Source: Nemertoderma westbladi (taxonomy: Eukaryota > Xenacoelomorpha > Nemertodermatida > Nemertodermatidae). Taken from it: a stretch of 64,000 nucleotides of DNA. The stretch covers positions 1 through 64,000 of the forward strand of contig JAUCBJ010008366.1 in NCBI GenBank assembly GCA_032718475.1, given 5' to 3'. Positions 36,559 to 49,843 of the stretch are shown here, in pieces; position 1 is the first letter of the stretch; each line of letters opens with the position of its first letter. The translations under genes and the position numbers were made by a program. A model generated the notes under the pieces. It ran no database searches, was not told the origin of the DNA, and saw nothing but the letters and a program-made list of their open reading frames with translations.

Positions 36559-37120
36559 TATGCGTCAGTGCATATAAAAATCAGACAATTCCGAGAAAAA
36601 ATAGTTTTTGAATTATGTTTTGCAAAAGAAGCGCATTTTAATTAGCTTTAAAATGCACCCACCCACATGTCATTGCCACCCACAGTTCAAAAGTTACGAA
36701 AGAAATAGTGAAAGTAAATAAAAGGAAGTAAATATAACTCTCTCTCTCTGTTCTGACTGTCTGTCAAAAAAATAAAAGCATTCTGGTACTACCGTAGCTA
36801 ACTAAAATTTTGTTGTAAAAACAGTCATGAATCCATAAAACATGACATCGGAAATGAAATCACTACTAACAAATACCCCTGGGAACGGAAATTTTAGTCA
36901 GTTAGTAAACTTCCACACATTTTTGACAGACAGAAGAGAGACCGACAAACCGATAGTCAGACAGACCGACAAAACATAAAATTTTTTCAAAACTTTTATG
37001 TTCAACGAAGATAAACATACCTAATGAATATATTTTGAAAATTTTTTTTAACTTCATTCTCCATTTTCTCAAATAAATTCTGCCCGGAATTGTCTGATTT
37101 CTCAATGCACTGACACATAT
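36559..37120. mobile_element. MITE with inverted termini, 560 bp
   Basis: The left end has GTCAGTGCAT and ATCAGACAATTCCG; the right end has the inverted CGGAATTGTCTGATT and ATGCACTGAC. Internal CTGACTGTCTGTC and GACAGACAG strings are also inverted. No target duplication was found. Confidence 0.6.
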
Positions 37121-38212
37121 TCTGATATTGTATAAATTTTAAAGTTCGTGTCACAGTTTCATTCGCTAATATTTTTTGTACTGTCAGACTGTAGATACCG
37201 GTAATCGTTTTTAGTTGTTACTTTGTATTTTGCCCATTTTGTACCATTTTATTTGAGTTTTATGGGGACTAGGCAGGCCTATACTTCGGTACTTTATGAA
37301 TTTTAAAATTCCATTTAAATTTAGGCCTTGGACTACATAAATAGGCCTACCACTACCGGTATTGTATGTGGGGCGAGTGACGAAAGTAAGTGAGCTTAGC
37401 ATACAGGTACCACTAACTCAATCGGTGTGTGTGTTGTTCTGTTGATCTGATGTGCCCAATTTTAAACGTGAATAACCTTCTTGATAAAATATATCCAAAC
37501 TTGGTACATATGTAGTCTGGCAAAGGTTTAGAAATTTTCCAAGTTGAATTTGCATGGGGTCTTCGTGCAGCATCTGTGTAACTGTCTTGCAGTTATAATA
37601 AATTTATATATCCAAAAATTATTAGGCTTGGCATCAGCTGGTTGCTAGGAGACTGCAGGATATATCAGGTTCAGCAATACCGGTACAATGCAGCAATAAT
37701 GTGGCCTTGGGAAGTGTGGTAGGCCTATATCACTTTCTTCAGCCATTCCAGCATTTCCAGATTGCAGAGTTCAGAGTACGACATGGGTACCATGAGATGT
37801 CTGTACTCAGTACCGATACTGCTCACTGCTGTTGCTGTATGTGGTAGGCCTAGCTTTCTAGGCTGGTTGTCAGTCTGTCAGTGCAGCAGTGTGGTACTGC
37901 TACTGCATTATCTGAGTATTGGTACTTGCGGTAGGGTAGGGAGTCCTGTAATTGCCTGAGTGATTGATGTCTGAATTGCGATATCGCGACTATTCAGCCA
38001 TATCATGTACTGGTACGGTACCTTAATCTTATTAAACATATGTTTACAGTACCGTACAGTACCAGTACTGTTACAGTGGTACAGAGGTACCGGTACTGTC
38101 TTCAGGTCATTGGCGCCACCCACCAATCGGCTCAGCAACGGCAACCATGCAGCCATGAAAGTTTTGAAATTATGCGGACTTAAGGCTGACTGACATATTG
38201 TCAGGTCAGCAG

Positions 38213-38947
38213 TAGGGCTCGATCGGAGCTCCGGCCTCCGGCTCCGGCTATTTTGGCTATTCTGGCTCCTGCTCCGGCTCCGGTAAAAATATTGCCGGAG
38301 TTAATTTTTTAATAAAGTATTATATTTCGTGCATATTCTAATCTGAACAATTATTTACACTATAAGTAGTACAGCTTCAATATCAAGCATAATACTGCAG
38401 TATTTACTTAAAGTCAATGACTGACTGACTGACTGTTGACTGTAGTGCAGTACTGGTACTGGTGACTGGCCAGCTGGCTGACTAGCAGACTATTACAGAT
38501 AGGCCCTACTGTAAAAAATTGTAAATGCTATGATTGTACACTGTACCACTGCAGTCATGCCAGCATACTGTACCGGTACTGCAGTACTGGTACACGTACG
38601 GTAGGCTACCTACAGCTACAGTACACACCTCTACTGCTCTACCACAATTAGACAGTTAGTGAGTTAGGTACTGTAGGTAATTTTTAGCCGTCAGCGTCAG
38701 GCCGTCTGTCTGTGATAAATTAATTACTTAAATTTTAAATTGGAAATTCGTAAATCTATAAATTATGAAATAAATTAGACCTACAGTATGATTGATTATG
38801 AGCGATTGGCGAAAGATAACCATATATACTTTATTTATTTTTTAATAAATAATTAAATTTTTAAAATTTTTGAAAAACTCCGGCTCCTGCTCCGGCAAAA
38901 TTGTCCAACTCCGGCTCCGGCCAAATCCCAACTCCGATCGAGCCCTA
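38213..38947 (+). mobile_element. hAT-like MITE with 8-bp target duplication
   Basis: Termini TAGGGCTCGATCGGAG and its complement, with GTCAGCAG directly repeated at 38205-38212 and 38948-38955. Subterminal CTCCGG repeats on the left are mirrored on the right. TAGGG termini and an 8-bp duplication are diagnostic for the hAT superfamily. No transposase is encoded. Confidence 0.9.
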
Positions 38948-38955
38948 GTCAGCAG

Positions 38956-40520
38956 GTTGTACCAGCTGACCTTTATTCCATGTTCCGGTATCCACTATCC
39001 CCAACAGCCCAATACTGCAATACCCAGCAACGTTTTGGAATTGTACCGGTACTCAAACAACTCGCCATCAAGGCCACCACCTCTCTCTGTCTGTCGTAGT
39101 GTCATTGGTGACCTCGACTTTTGGTATCGCTACTGTGCTAGCTCTACGGGCAAACTAGACTAACTGATGAGCGAGACCCGAGGACTGAATAATGCATTGA
39201 ATTTTTGGAGTAGTTTGACTGTGGACTTCTATGACATCAATGCCAAGCTGCCAATGCGAAAGTTTTTTTTTAAGTAAAAGTTTGGTTATATTTTCTTAAT
39301 TAGGCCTATTTATTTAAATTTCTTAAGTACCAATTTTGGGATAGAATTGGTCAATTTTAATCTGTTTCTAATAACTGAGCATTGTCCTACGCAATTGTCC
39401 CACGAACGTGTCAGTATGTAGTTAATCGTTTTTTTTAGTATTTAAGTTCTGATGTTCATTTTATTTAAGTTTATGCTGTTAGTGTTATGGGACTATGAAC
39501 TATGAAGTAAGCCTATGAACATAGCTTCCTCAGTCCTCGCCCTGTAATACAAATACATAGTGTTTGTAGCTTTGTAGCCTACCACCTACTGTTACTGAGC
39601 TACCACTTCCAACCTATTGATTATTGAGCTTGATATAAAGTGAGTCTTCATACAATGATATGGCAAAACTGAATCGCCACATTGCCGGTGAATTTATCGG
39701 TGCACTCGAAATGTGTGTCGTCGTAGCACTCTGGCTGCCCGCACCAACAACGAGGGTGGATAACTTGACATGGGTGGTATGTTAGTGTATGTGTTGGTGT
39801 ATGTTTCACAAAACATCGATGAAAGTAATGTACCTTGTGTGTCACGGAAGCAATGGTCAACAAATTACCAGGGAAACAAGAATTTCCCCTGCCACAACTA
39901 CTGACACATCAACTATATAACAGATTGACAGAGGTGATAAGGTATATATAATCGTATCGATTTTGAAGTCTCTAAAGGATCGTTCCAGAATGGGCAGTGG
40001 GATGAGACCGCAACATCCACTCGAAAATACCATCGCAGAAAACGACTACGTCGAGCATCTACGCAGTGGCTGGCCACATCTGTTGACGTATCCCCATCGA
40101 AACGAGCCTGTAAAATGTTCGCCCAGAAAATTCCAAATCGATCCGGTCTTGTTCTGCAGGCACCGATTGTTCACTTGGCTAAGGCTGGTAGTACTGTGGC
40201 AACAGACGGACACGCCAGTTATAGCTCCATTGGAAAGACGGTATTATGGACCGACCTCACCCACAAGTAGGGTTCAACAGAAGGTACTTTATGGGGCCGA
40301 ACCGAACCGAAGTAGGGCAAACTTCTGGCTGAAAGGAGGTTCAGAAAGCTAGCAAGTTGTGGTCGTAATATAATATCACCATTAATTTTTTCATCACCAA
40401 AATTAGTCATTATTCCCCTATTTTTATTGCATGTTTTCACTAAAATTAATCATTAATTAACTAAAATTATTCATTATTCACTAAAATTAATCATTCATAA
40501 TTTTTTTTTTATTGTACTGG
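38956..40520. other. Mostly unique sequence, no firm gene
   Basis: 38956-39020 is duplicated after the hAT-like copy at 48070. The remainder looks unique. A candidate exon is listed separately. Confidence 0.4.
39945..40270 (+). CDS. Possible terminal exon of an unknown gene
   Basis: After a stop at about 39943 one frame is open for about 108 codons to TAG at about 40270. It is basic in the middle (RKYHRRKRLRRAST) and then reads PIVHLAKAGSTVATDGHASY. The GC content rises here relative to both sides. A possible acceptor is TCGATTTTGAAG near 39967. A 129-codon frame overlaps it, so the frame choice is uncertain. I do not recognise the protein. Confidence 0.3.
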
Positions 40521-40870
40521 TGCATATTTTGTTGGTTATAAAAGCCTACCTCAGTGCTCTGTACTGTAACCTGCCCTTTTCACCCAATTGGTAACAACAC
40601 TATTTATTGTTTTGGTTATAAAAGCCTACATCTGTAACCTGCCCCTTTCCCCCAATTGGTAACAACATTATTTATTGTTTTGGTTCTAAAAGCCCACCTA
40701 TGTAACCTGCTCCGCTCCTTCCCCAAATTGGTATCAACATTGTATATTGTTTTGGTTATAAAGGCCTACCTCTGTAACGTGCTCCTTTCCCTCAATTGGT
40801 AACAACATTGTTTATTGTTTTGGTTAGAAAAATCCACCCTGCTGCCCTGTAACCCGCTCTTTCTCTTTCA
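40520..40870 (+). repeat. Tandem repeat of about 70-80 bp, five units
   Basis: Each unit has TTTATTGTTTTGGTTATAAA, CTGTAACCTGC and CAATTGGTAACAACATT. The first string is the reverse complement of the core shared by the G/C-ended MITEs. Confidence 0.85.
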
Positions 40871-40889
40871 AATGGTAACTTCTATGTTG

Positions 40890-42035
40890 CAGAAGTGCTT
40901 TTATGTACAGAAGTAACACACATCATAAACCAATTGAGGGAAAGGAACAGGTTACAGAGGCAGGCTTTTCTAACTAAAACAATAAACGGCCACTTTTGAC
41001 TTTACCAATTGAAGGAGCCCTATCACCACATACTACTAACTACAATCCAGCAATCGGCATGCTGCATTGCAGCTGCATTATATATATATAGGCCCTATTA
41101 AGAATGCTGTGCCGGCTTGTTGACAAAAGTGCGCCTCCACAACTCCCTTACACTCTTACAGCCTTATCACCCATGACATTTGCTAGATCATCCGCATCTT
41201 CAAGGCCAGTGTCCTTTCAGACAGTAAGAAAGATGCGTCTCAAGAAAGTCATGGGCTGTCCACCATGCTTATTCACTCCATGAGGCTGGTCCTCACGGCT
41301 AAAGCAATGTCCTGCAAAGCGGATGCGGCTTTGTTCTAGTGTCAAGCTTGGGGGAACTAATGACAGAATGAGACACCTCCAACTCCAATGTTATACTGTT
41401 ATATAGTGTCTGGTTGGAGATGTGTGCATTGTACTTGACACAGTGAACCTAATCAAAACAATTAGTCAATAAACATTAACACAATAACATAATAGGTTAC
41501 AGTTTACAGTAGTCTTATTTTTGCCATACAAAAATAACACAGGTACATACCTGTGTTATTTTTGTATGGCAAAAATAAGACTACTGTAAACATGTACTGT
41601 GTACATACTACCATACTGCCATATGGCAGTATGGGCGCTAGGTATGGGTATGAATGAACTATACAGCTATAACTCAACTACCGCTACCGCGGTATACACC
41701 GCTAAGGCAGTAAGGCTACTACCGCAAAGCCATACCACTACCACAAAAAGTAACTACTGATGTCTGAGTGTACGACGATGTACGTGTGCGATCCCTGCTT
41801 ATAATACTTACAATAATTAATTTGATCATTAAAATAATGTTGCATTGTAATTATGTAATATATATGTACTGATACGGGATGCAGTTTTGATTGAAATACC
41901 GATATACAGTATGGCAGCATGGGTACACTTGGAGTTGTACTAAAGTCCAATATTGGACTTCAGGACTTTGGAGTCCAAAATTGGACTTGAAGTCTAAAAT
42001 TGGACTTGAAGTCCAATTTTTGACTTCTCAACTAT
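40890..42035 (+). mobile_element. CAGTCGGTG element, truncated copy with captured LINE end
   Basis: Homologous to the 54575-58403 element from about its middle to its right subterminal repeats (AAGTCCAATTTTTGACTTC), but the final CCGACTG is replaced by AACTATAATT. 41040-41460 is a minus-strand RTE-like LINE 3' end. At 41870-41880 this copy preserves the uninterrupted sequence TGTACTGATACGGG, the empty site of the inner insertion at 56276. Confidence 0.75.
41502..41591. repeat. Perfect palindrome, 44-bp arms, 2-bp spacer
   Basis: 41502-41545 is exactly complementary to 41548-41591 around CA. In the related copies at 56000 and 56690 only one arm is present, so this is a local inverted duplication. 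Confidence 0.95.
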
Positions 42036-42264
42036 AATTTGTTATTGTGGGTAAATCAAATTAATCAGGCAAAATATAAAATTAATTACATGAATAGGCC
42101 TAACAAGCGCGAAATCGCGCAAAGTTCCGTGTCTATTAACCTATGTGCTATGAAATGTGAATTGTCTCCTTGAATGACTTACTATCAATCTTACAACAAA
42201 AAAACATTCACCGGAATAGGGGATTGAACTCGGTACCGCGCCGTATGGAGCCTTACAGCCTTAA

Positions 42265-43206
42265 CCCTCCCTATTAGCACTGGGGGGGGGGGGGGGGCGA
42301 ATCGGCCCCTTCCTAGTTTTTAGTTGCTGTAACTATGCAACCACTTTACGTACCGGCCCAATTTTTTGTGAGAATTAGCCAAATTTAATGCCGCATCTTT
42401 TGCAAAAAACGCCGTTGCAATTGGATTTCTACTTTTCGATGTGGGTGTCACCTCAAAATTTGGTCTCCAGCACCAAATTTTTTGAAATTTTCGAATTTTA
42501 CAAAGTCATTTGTGATTTAGTAATTATTTGTGTTTGGGCTATTTTTATTTATTTTTATTGGTTTGGATCACTCTAATGCTCTATACAAGTATGTAAGTGT
42601 AGTGGTACGTCATTTTTGGAGCACCAAAATTAGGGCGTGGCACTTCAAATTTTGAAAAATACGTGAAGTGCCACGCCCTAATTTTGGTGCACCAAAAATG
42701 GCGAACCACTCAGTCTTCAGGCTTCTATATTACTTTCAATCGATTCAGCGGCCCAGAAAACCCATAAAGATGCGTTGAAATAAAAAAATTAGGGGCATTT
42801 TCTGAATATCTAATTTTTCAAAATTTGAAGTGCCACGCCCACTTCTTAGGTGCACGAAAAATAGCATCCACTTCAATTTTTGGAAGTGGAATATAATCAC
42901 ATTCGATTCAGCGTCTTGAAAAACCTACTAAATCTAGCCAACACTGCCACACTATTAGTTTTTAGAAAACGAAAAATTTTGTAATTTTGTCCTGGGACTA
43001 CTTTTATTTTTCATCAAAATTATGAGACCCTGCTTATGAAATTTTAACTTTTTAAGATTTGGTAGTGTTCATCTATAGTTGTTTCACCAACAGCCCAAAT
43101 TTTGTAGGATTTCATTAGACGACTACAAAAATATAGTGGGTGGGCCGAATCGGCCCCCCCCCCCCCCAGTGGTGCTAATGGTCAAAACACCCCAGTGGTA
43201 ATAGGG
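42265..43206 (+). mobile_element. piggyBac-like MITE, 942 bp
   Basis: TTAA at 42261-42264 and 43207-43210 flank CCCTCCCTATTAGCACTGGG and CCAGTGGTAATAGGG. A TTAA target with CCC termini is the piggyBac signature. Long G and C runs sit just inside each end. The interior holds a hairpin at 42613-42699 and no transposase. Confidence 0.85.
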
Positions 43207-43488
43207 TTAAGACCGGAGTACCAAAACTGCAAAACAAAGTGGAAATTAACAACAACAACAACAACACCAATAACAACCAGACAACGGAGTGAATAATACA
43301 TAATAGGTCTCCCTATGCGGACCTAAAAGGTTAAGGACGAGACGACGAGTTAAAATAATAATTATTACAAAAGAGACACCGCAAGCATACAGTAAAATAT
43401 TTGGAATAGTTCAATCAAAGATGAAGTAAAAATAAATAAAATATTTTAAGTATTTATATATTATCTGATTATATATAGTCAGATAGTA

Positions 43489-45360
43489 CAGTCGGGGAGA
43501 AGTTCAAATTTCAACTGAGTTGAAATTTAAAACTTTTTTTTTAAAATTCAGCTTTTAAGTTGTAAATTGAACTCTAAAATGGCAGGAGGCCCAGAAGGGC
43601 CCCAAGACGTTACAGAAGGGGTGTTTTTATTGTTTTTATGGGTGTAACTCGAAAAATCGGGTCCTACTAAATACTACAAAAAGCACAAAACAAGCACAAA
43701 AAAGCACAAAAAAGTCAAGGAAAGCACAAAAAAGCACAAAAAAAGCACAAAAAAGCATAAAAAAGGTAAAAAAAAGCACAAAAAAGTAAAAAAAAAAGCA
43801 CAAAAAAGCAAACTGATAGCTGTTTATTGAGCTTGTAATAGAACAGATGATAGAAGCAATATCATGTAGTGCAGTAGTGTCTAGGCTACCGGAAGGATAA
43901 TCACATGTCCAGTATGCTTTCATGTCATATAGCTGCCAGTGAGTGAGTACCAGCACGAGCACTTACAGGTACAGGTACAACCCTACCACGAGCACCCTAG
44001 TGCAATATCAGGCTAATGTCAGAATGTAAAGATGGTTCAATTCAAATATCAGGATAGAACTTATAATACTGTAATAGACTTTGTTATTGTCACATTATGT
44101 CAACTTATCAGCGTTCTGGTTAATTACTTGTAACGATGTAGCGACGTGGGAGATGTAGCGATGCAGCATAGGCGCTTGTAAACTGGATATGTCAGTGTTG
44201 ACCGAAATCGCGATTATTCTGTTATTGGAATGCCTTTATTCACCGATAAATCGACATACTGTATAATTATCACATCACGGTCGGCCCGAACCTCTCGAGT
44301 GGGCGATCCATAACGTCTGAGGACAAGTATGATGATATTAGTCATAGTCATACTTGCAAGAATCTCGCTTAGGTCGGAAATGCCTTGGTTACGATATCTG
44401 CGTCTGTTGGAAACACAGTTCCTGCCTGGGTTTAACCACTCTGCTGTTGTAACACTACTCTATACTTTGAAATTTCTATAACTGCCAGATTGTTTGCAAT
44501 GTTGTTTAGGAGTCCATGCGTACTTATCTTATGTCAATATTCTATTTTATTTTACCTTAATTAACGACCCCCATGAGTGCCTTATCCTGGGTGTTCTTTC
44601 CCACGATCGTAATTTACTGTAGTTTTATTAAGCTATTAATTATTTAATTATTTATTATGATTTTTTTTTATAGTGATTTTAATTACAAATGCAAAGAGTA
44701 TTGTGGCCTTTACTGCTTTACATACTGTAAGTCAGAACGTTGCAAATTAATCAATCATAGGCGTATGGGTTACCTTCGTATGTGGGGGGTGTCTGTAACA
44801 ATATCTCTCATATTTTCGCCCCCCCCCCCCCCCCCCCCATGTCTCTTGATGTGAGAATGTTTTTTTGTGCTTTTTTTTTTACTTTTTTGTGCTTTTTTTT
44901 ACTTTTTTTTGTGCTTTTTTGTGGTTTTTTTGTGCTTTTTTGTGCTTTTCTTGACTTTTTTGTGCTTTTTTGTGCTTGTTTTGTGCTTTTTGTAGTATTT
45001 AGTAGGACCCGAAAAATCAACCCTCATTACCGATGGAATAAAAACTTTCACCGTCGGGATTACATTTTTTAAAAACATTTTAAGTGATTACATTTGCAAA
45101 TTAGCTGAAATACTACAGGATTTTATTAGAGGTATTACCGGTATATTACCGCTATATGTCATAATTATTATACAATGGAATACCAGTATTGGATTCCAAT
45201 TCCATATTTCAGTATTTCCAAACCTACTCCAAAAGTTGAATTTTAAAAAAAAGTTGAATTTTAAACCCTTCTCCAAAAGTTGAATTTTAATAAAAAGTTG
45301 AATTTTAAAAAATAAAGTTGAAATTTCAACTCAGTTGAAAATAGAACTTCTCCCCGACTG
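43489..45360. mobile_element. CAGTCGGGG element with TAGTA duplication
   Basis: TAGTA is directly repeated at 43484-43488 and 45361-45365. Termini are CAGTCGGGGAGAAGTT and its complement. The palindrome AGTTGAAATTTCAACT lies near each end. Inside, AAAAGCACAAAAAAGC arrays at 43654-43810 are inverted at 44860-45015. No transposase is encoded. The 5-bp duplication with CAGT termini does not settle the superfamily. Confidence 0.85.
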
Positions 45361-45990
45361 TAGTAGGCCTATACCGGTACGAGGAGATTAGAAAAGCAGC
45401 AATGCAGCAATGAGTCAGTCGGGCACTTTGTCAATATTGACATGTGTCAATATTGACATGTAGAGCTAGTTTCTTCAGGATGGGGCATGTCAAAATTGAC
45501 ATGGACATGTCAATATTGACATTTTTTACCTGACGTGTTCAAATATTTCCAGACGTGTTTTTTAAATATAAAAATCGAAATTATAAGTAAATTAGAAACT
45601 TTTGACCGTGGGGAAATTTTTTTCACCGTGCCGTTTAAATAATATAAATACTTAAAGTTTTTCTCATGTTAAAATTGACATACATGTCAAAATTGACAGG
45701 TAATGATGAGAACAGAAGTGTGGGGTTAGGCCACGCCTCGGCCACGCCACCCTATAGACTGATAGACTATACTATAACTGTATAACTAGGTATAGTTTAT
45801 ACCTGGCAAAGACTGAAAGATATGAGATACATCAGTACATACTGACAGATTACTGGATTACACTTAGGCCTAATGTTTATATAATATATCTTAGGCTACA
45901 CTTACAGTCTTATGCACTTAACTTAACTTTTTTTTAAATAATTTGGTAACAATAAATTTAACATCTCTGGTTCCTTGCCGCCTTGAGACA

Positions 45991-46236
45991 GGGGGGGGGG
46001 GGGGGGGACTGGACGCAAAACCTGTCTTGGCAAATTAATATCCCACCTCATTGTTAAATTCTCAATTTAGGGAAAGGAGCAGGTTACAGTACTGCAGTAG
46101 CACGTTATTTTAACCAAAAAAATAAACTAAACACAATAGAACAGGTTACAGTTTTATTTTTGAGAGTAATCATCTGTTATTTGCGTCCAATTTCCCCTGG
46201 AGTGGGATGAATTTTTATTGCGTCCAGTCCCCCCCC
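45991..46236 (+). mobile_element. G/C-ended MITE, best copy
   Basis: It begins with 17 G and ACTGGACGCAA and ends TTGCGTCCAGTCCCCCCC, a clean inverted repeat. The core has AGGTTACAG and TTTAACC. Relatives lie at 7887, 18957 and 26091. Confidence 0.8.
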
Positions 46237-47238
46237 TATTAAAGAAGTAATAAATAAATAATAGTAGTTCTCACCAACCATCTCTCGTACCTCCCACGCT
46301 TCCAGCTGTCCAGTGTCTGAGTGTTGTTGTTTATCAGTATTGGCGATTGGCTTGGCATGTTACAGTGTTAACAGCTACTGTATGTTTTCAGGGTGGTCTG
46401 ATCATTTATATTATTTGGCATTTAGTTTCAGTATCTGTCTGTATACCTTAACAATAGGGCTCGATCGGAGCTCCGGCCTCCGGCTCCGGCTCCGGCCATT
46501 TTGGCACCTCCGGCTCCTGCTCCGGCTCCGGTAAAAATATTGCCGGAGTTAATTTTTTAATAAAGTATTATATTAGGCTATATTTTGTGTTTCGTGCATA
46601 TTCTAATCTGAACAATTATTTACACTATAAGTACTGTAGTACAGGAGTACAGCTTCAATATCAAGCATAATACTGCAGTATTTACTTAAAGTCAATGACT
46701 GACTGACTGTTGACTGTACACTGTACTGCAGTACTGGCAGACTGGTGACTGGCCAGCTGGCTGACTGGCAGACTATTACAGATAGGCCCTACTGTAAAAT
46801 ATTGTAAATGCTATGATTGTACACTGTACCACTGCAGTCATGCCAGCATACTGTACCGGTACTGCAGTACTGGTACACGTACGGTAGGCTACCTACAGCT
46901 ACAGTACACACCTCTACTGCTCTACCACAATTAGACAGTTAGTGAGTTAGGTACTGTAGGTAATTTTTAGCCGTCAGCGTCAGGCCGTCTGTCTGTGATA
47001 AATTAATTACTTAAATTTTAAATTGGAAATTCGTAAATTTATAAATTATGAAATAAATTAGACCTACAGTATGATTGATTATGAGCGATTGGCGAAAGAT
47101 AACCATATATACTTTATTTATTTTTTAATAAATAATTAAATTTTTAAAATTTTTGAAAAACTCCGGCTCCTGCTCCGGCAAAATTGTCCAACTCCGGCTC
47201 CGGCCAAATCCCAACTCCGATCGAGCCCTAGTCAGCAG

Positions 47239-48061
47239 TAGGGCTCGATCGGAGCTCTGGCCTCCGGCTCCGGCTCCGACCATTTTGGCACCTCCGGCTC
47301 CTGCTCCGGCTCCGGTAAAAATATTGCCGGAGTTAATTTTTTAATAAAGTATTATATTTCATGCATATTCTAATCTGAACAATTATTTACACTATAAGTA
47401 CAGAAGTACTGGATACTGTAGTACAGTACAGCTTCAATATCAATCATAATACTGCAGTATTTACTTAAAGTCAATGACTGACTGACTGTTGACTGTACTG
47501 CAGTACTGGTACTGGCTGACTGGCAGACTGGTGACTGGCCAGCTGGCTGACTGCAGACTATTACAGATAGGCCCTACTGTAAAAATTGTAAATGCTATGA
47601 TTGTATACTGTCGATTTGCATATTGTACACTGTCGATGAATGATTTACTGCTGTCATGCCAGCATACAGCTGTACAGGCATACTGTACTGCAGTACTGGT
47701 ACACGGTAGGCTACCTACAGCTATAGTACACACCCAACACCTCTACCACAATTAGACTTAGGTACTGTAGGTAATTTTTAGCCGTCAACGTCAGGCCGTC
47801 TGTCTGTGATAAATTAATTAGGCCTACCTGCCTACTTAAATTTTAAATTGAAAATCTATAAATTATGAAATTAATAAGACCTATAGTATGATTGATTATG
47901 AGCGATTGGCGAACGATAACCATACTTTATTTATTTTTTAATAAATAATTAAATTTTTGAAATTTTTGAAAAACTCCGGCTCCTGCTCCGGCTCCGGCCA
48001 AATTGTCCAACTCCGGCTCCTGCTCCGGCTCCGGCCAAATCCCAACTCCGATCGAGCCCTA
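47239..48061 (+). mobile_element. Inner hAT-like MITE with GTCAGCAG duplication
   Basis: GTCAGCAG at 47231-47238 and 48062-48069. The duplication and about 65 bp of right flank equal those of the 38213 element, so the two loci are copies of one insertion rather than independent events. Confidence 0.85.
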
Positions 48062-48300
48062 GTCAGCAGGTTGTACCAGCTGACCTTTATTCCATGTTCC
48101 GGTATCCACTATCCCCAACAGCCCAATACTGCAAAACTGCTGTACCACTCCCTGACTGCAGTCATTTACTGCTGTCATGCCATCATACTGTACTGCAGTA
48201 CTGGTACACGTACGGTAGGCATAGGCTACCCAGCTTGCCAGCTACCTACAGCTACAGTACACACCTCTACCACAATTAGACAATTAGACTTAGGTACTGT

Positions 48301-49843
48301 CAGTTAGGAACACAACGCCCGATTTTGTCCTTTTGAACGCCCGATTTTGTCGGTAGAAATAGGCGTTTAGTACGCCAGATTATGTTTGGAACGCCAAAAT
48401 TTGGCGTTCCATATTTATGAAGTATTGCCCGACATAATCTGGCGTCCCATTTTTATCACAGTAGGTATTTTGAGTGACAGCGACCTAATCTGTGATCTGT
48501 ACAGCCTGGCTACAGCTCAGAGTAGCCTGGAGAGGTGGAGTGGAAACCCATTGGCTGATTGGCTTAATGTCTGGCATGGATGGTTTAAGATGGTGTGTGG
48601 TGGTGTAGCGGTATGAATTCCCTTTGAACTAATGAGGCTATGTATGTATGTATCCAGTGCAGGTGGCAGGAGGCAGGTGGTTGAGCTTAGCTTTTACAAT
48701 TTACCGGCATAGACTTTTTAGCTCTGATGTACATGAAGGATGAAGCACGAGCACAACATAAGCCAAACCTAACTTATTCTGTTATATCCGGAAATATGTA
48801 ATTACTCAATAATTAATTAATTAACTTATATTATATTTTAAATTAATTATTGTGAATGAATTCACAATAATTAAGTTAATTAATTTATTACCGTATTTTA
48901 TTTATATAGGTCTTAACTCAATAAGGTGTACTTCAATTCAAAGCTGCCCAAATGTCTGAATGTATTAATCTATTAATTTATTTACACGGTTGTTGCAGAA
49001 ATCCGCGTAAATACTTTAATGGAAGTCATGCAATTAACGTTTTTACTTATGCTGGTATGGCCGCTGTGGGCCACCATAGTCACAAAATATAATTTAAAAT
49101 TTATGACATTATCAGATTATACATTAAAATGGTCAAACAAAATAAACTGAAAAAAACTGAAAACATTAAACTCAAACAAAATAAACTGAAAAAAACTGAA
49201 AACATTAAACTATCTGGCCAAAGATACATGGCACACGGCACAGGCACATAGTCAAACCAACATCTATTGATGTAATAATACACGCACACACCCAGCACAC
49301 CTGCATACATAATACCCCAATCTGTAGGTGTGAAAGAAAAGCCAGGTCACATCTGCCCTCTATTCATTAACCTTCCCCAGACTTTGGGCGCCAGTAAGCT
49401 ATACCTTACAAACAGTCAACCCAGCCATAGGCAAGCCATCCCTTTATAATTAGCCTAGATCAGTCTCGCACCTATTACAGCGCTCAGCACAGGATACCTA
49501 CTGTCTGACTGTCAATCAATAAACACCCCAAGGACATAATCTGGCGTTCCTTTTTCTGTGGACATAATTTGGCGTTCCATTACGCCCAATTCTGATAATA
49601 TTTTAAAAGTGAGATAACTTTTTATTCCGTAAGCAATATTTTTTCTTACGAGGTGAAATGTCATTATATTTTGCAAGGAATTCAGTGGTATAAATTTTAA
49701 AATGCGACAATTTTGTATCAAATGCGCTTAGCATTCTTATTTTTTCCTATGTTAGTCTATGGGGAAAATGCAGCAAGATTCGTTCTGGCGACGCCAAATT
49801 TTGGCGTTCAAAAGGACAAAATCGGGCGTTGTGTTCCTAACTG
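48301..49843. mobile_element. CAGTTAGG element with ACTGT duplication
   Basis: ACTGT at 48296-48300 and 49844-49848. Termini are CAGTTAGGAACACAACGCCC and its complement. CGCCAAAATTTGGCG-type palindromes lie near both ends. The uninterrupted site (GGTACTGTAGGTAATTTTT) is seen at 47760 and 46950. Confidence 0.95.

Noticed and set aside
42190-42250. tRNA-like string GAGTTCAATCCCC (minus)
   Set aside because: Single B-box resemblance without the rest of a tRNA.
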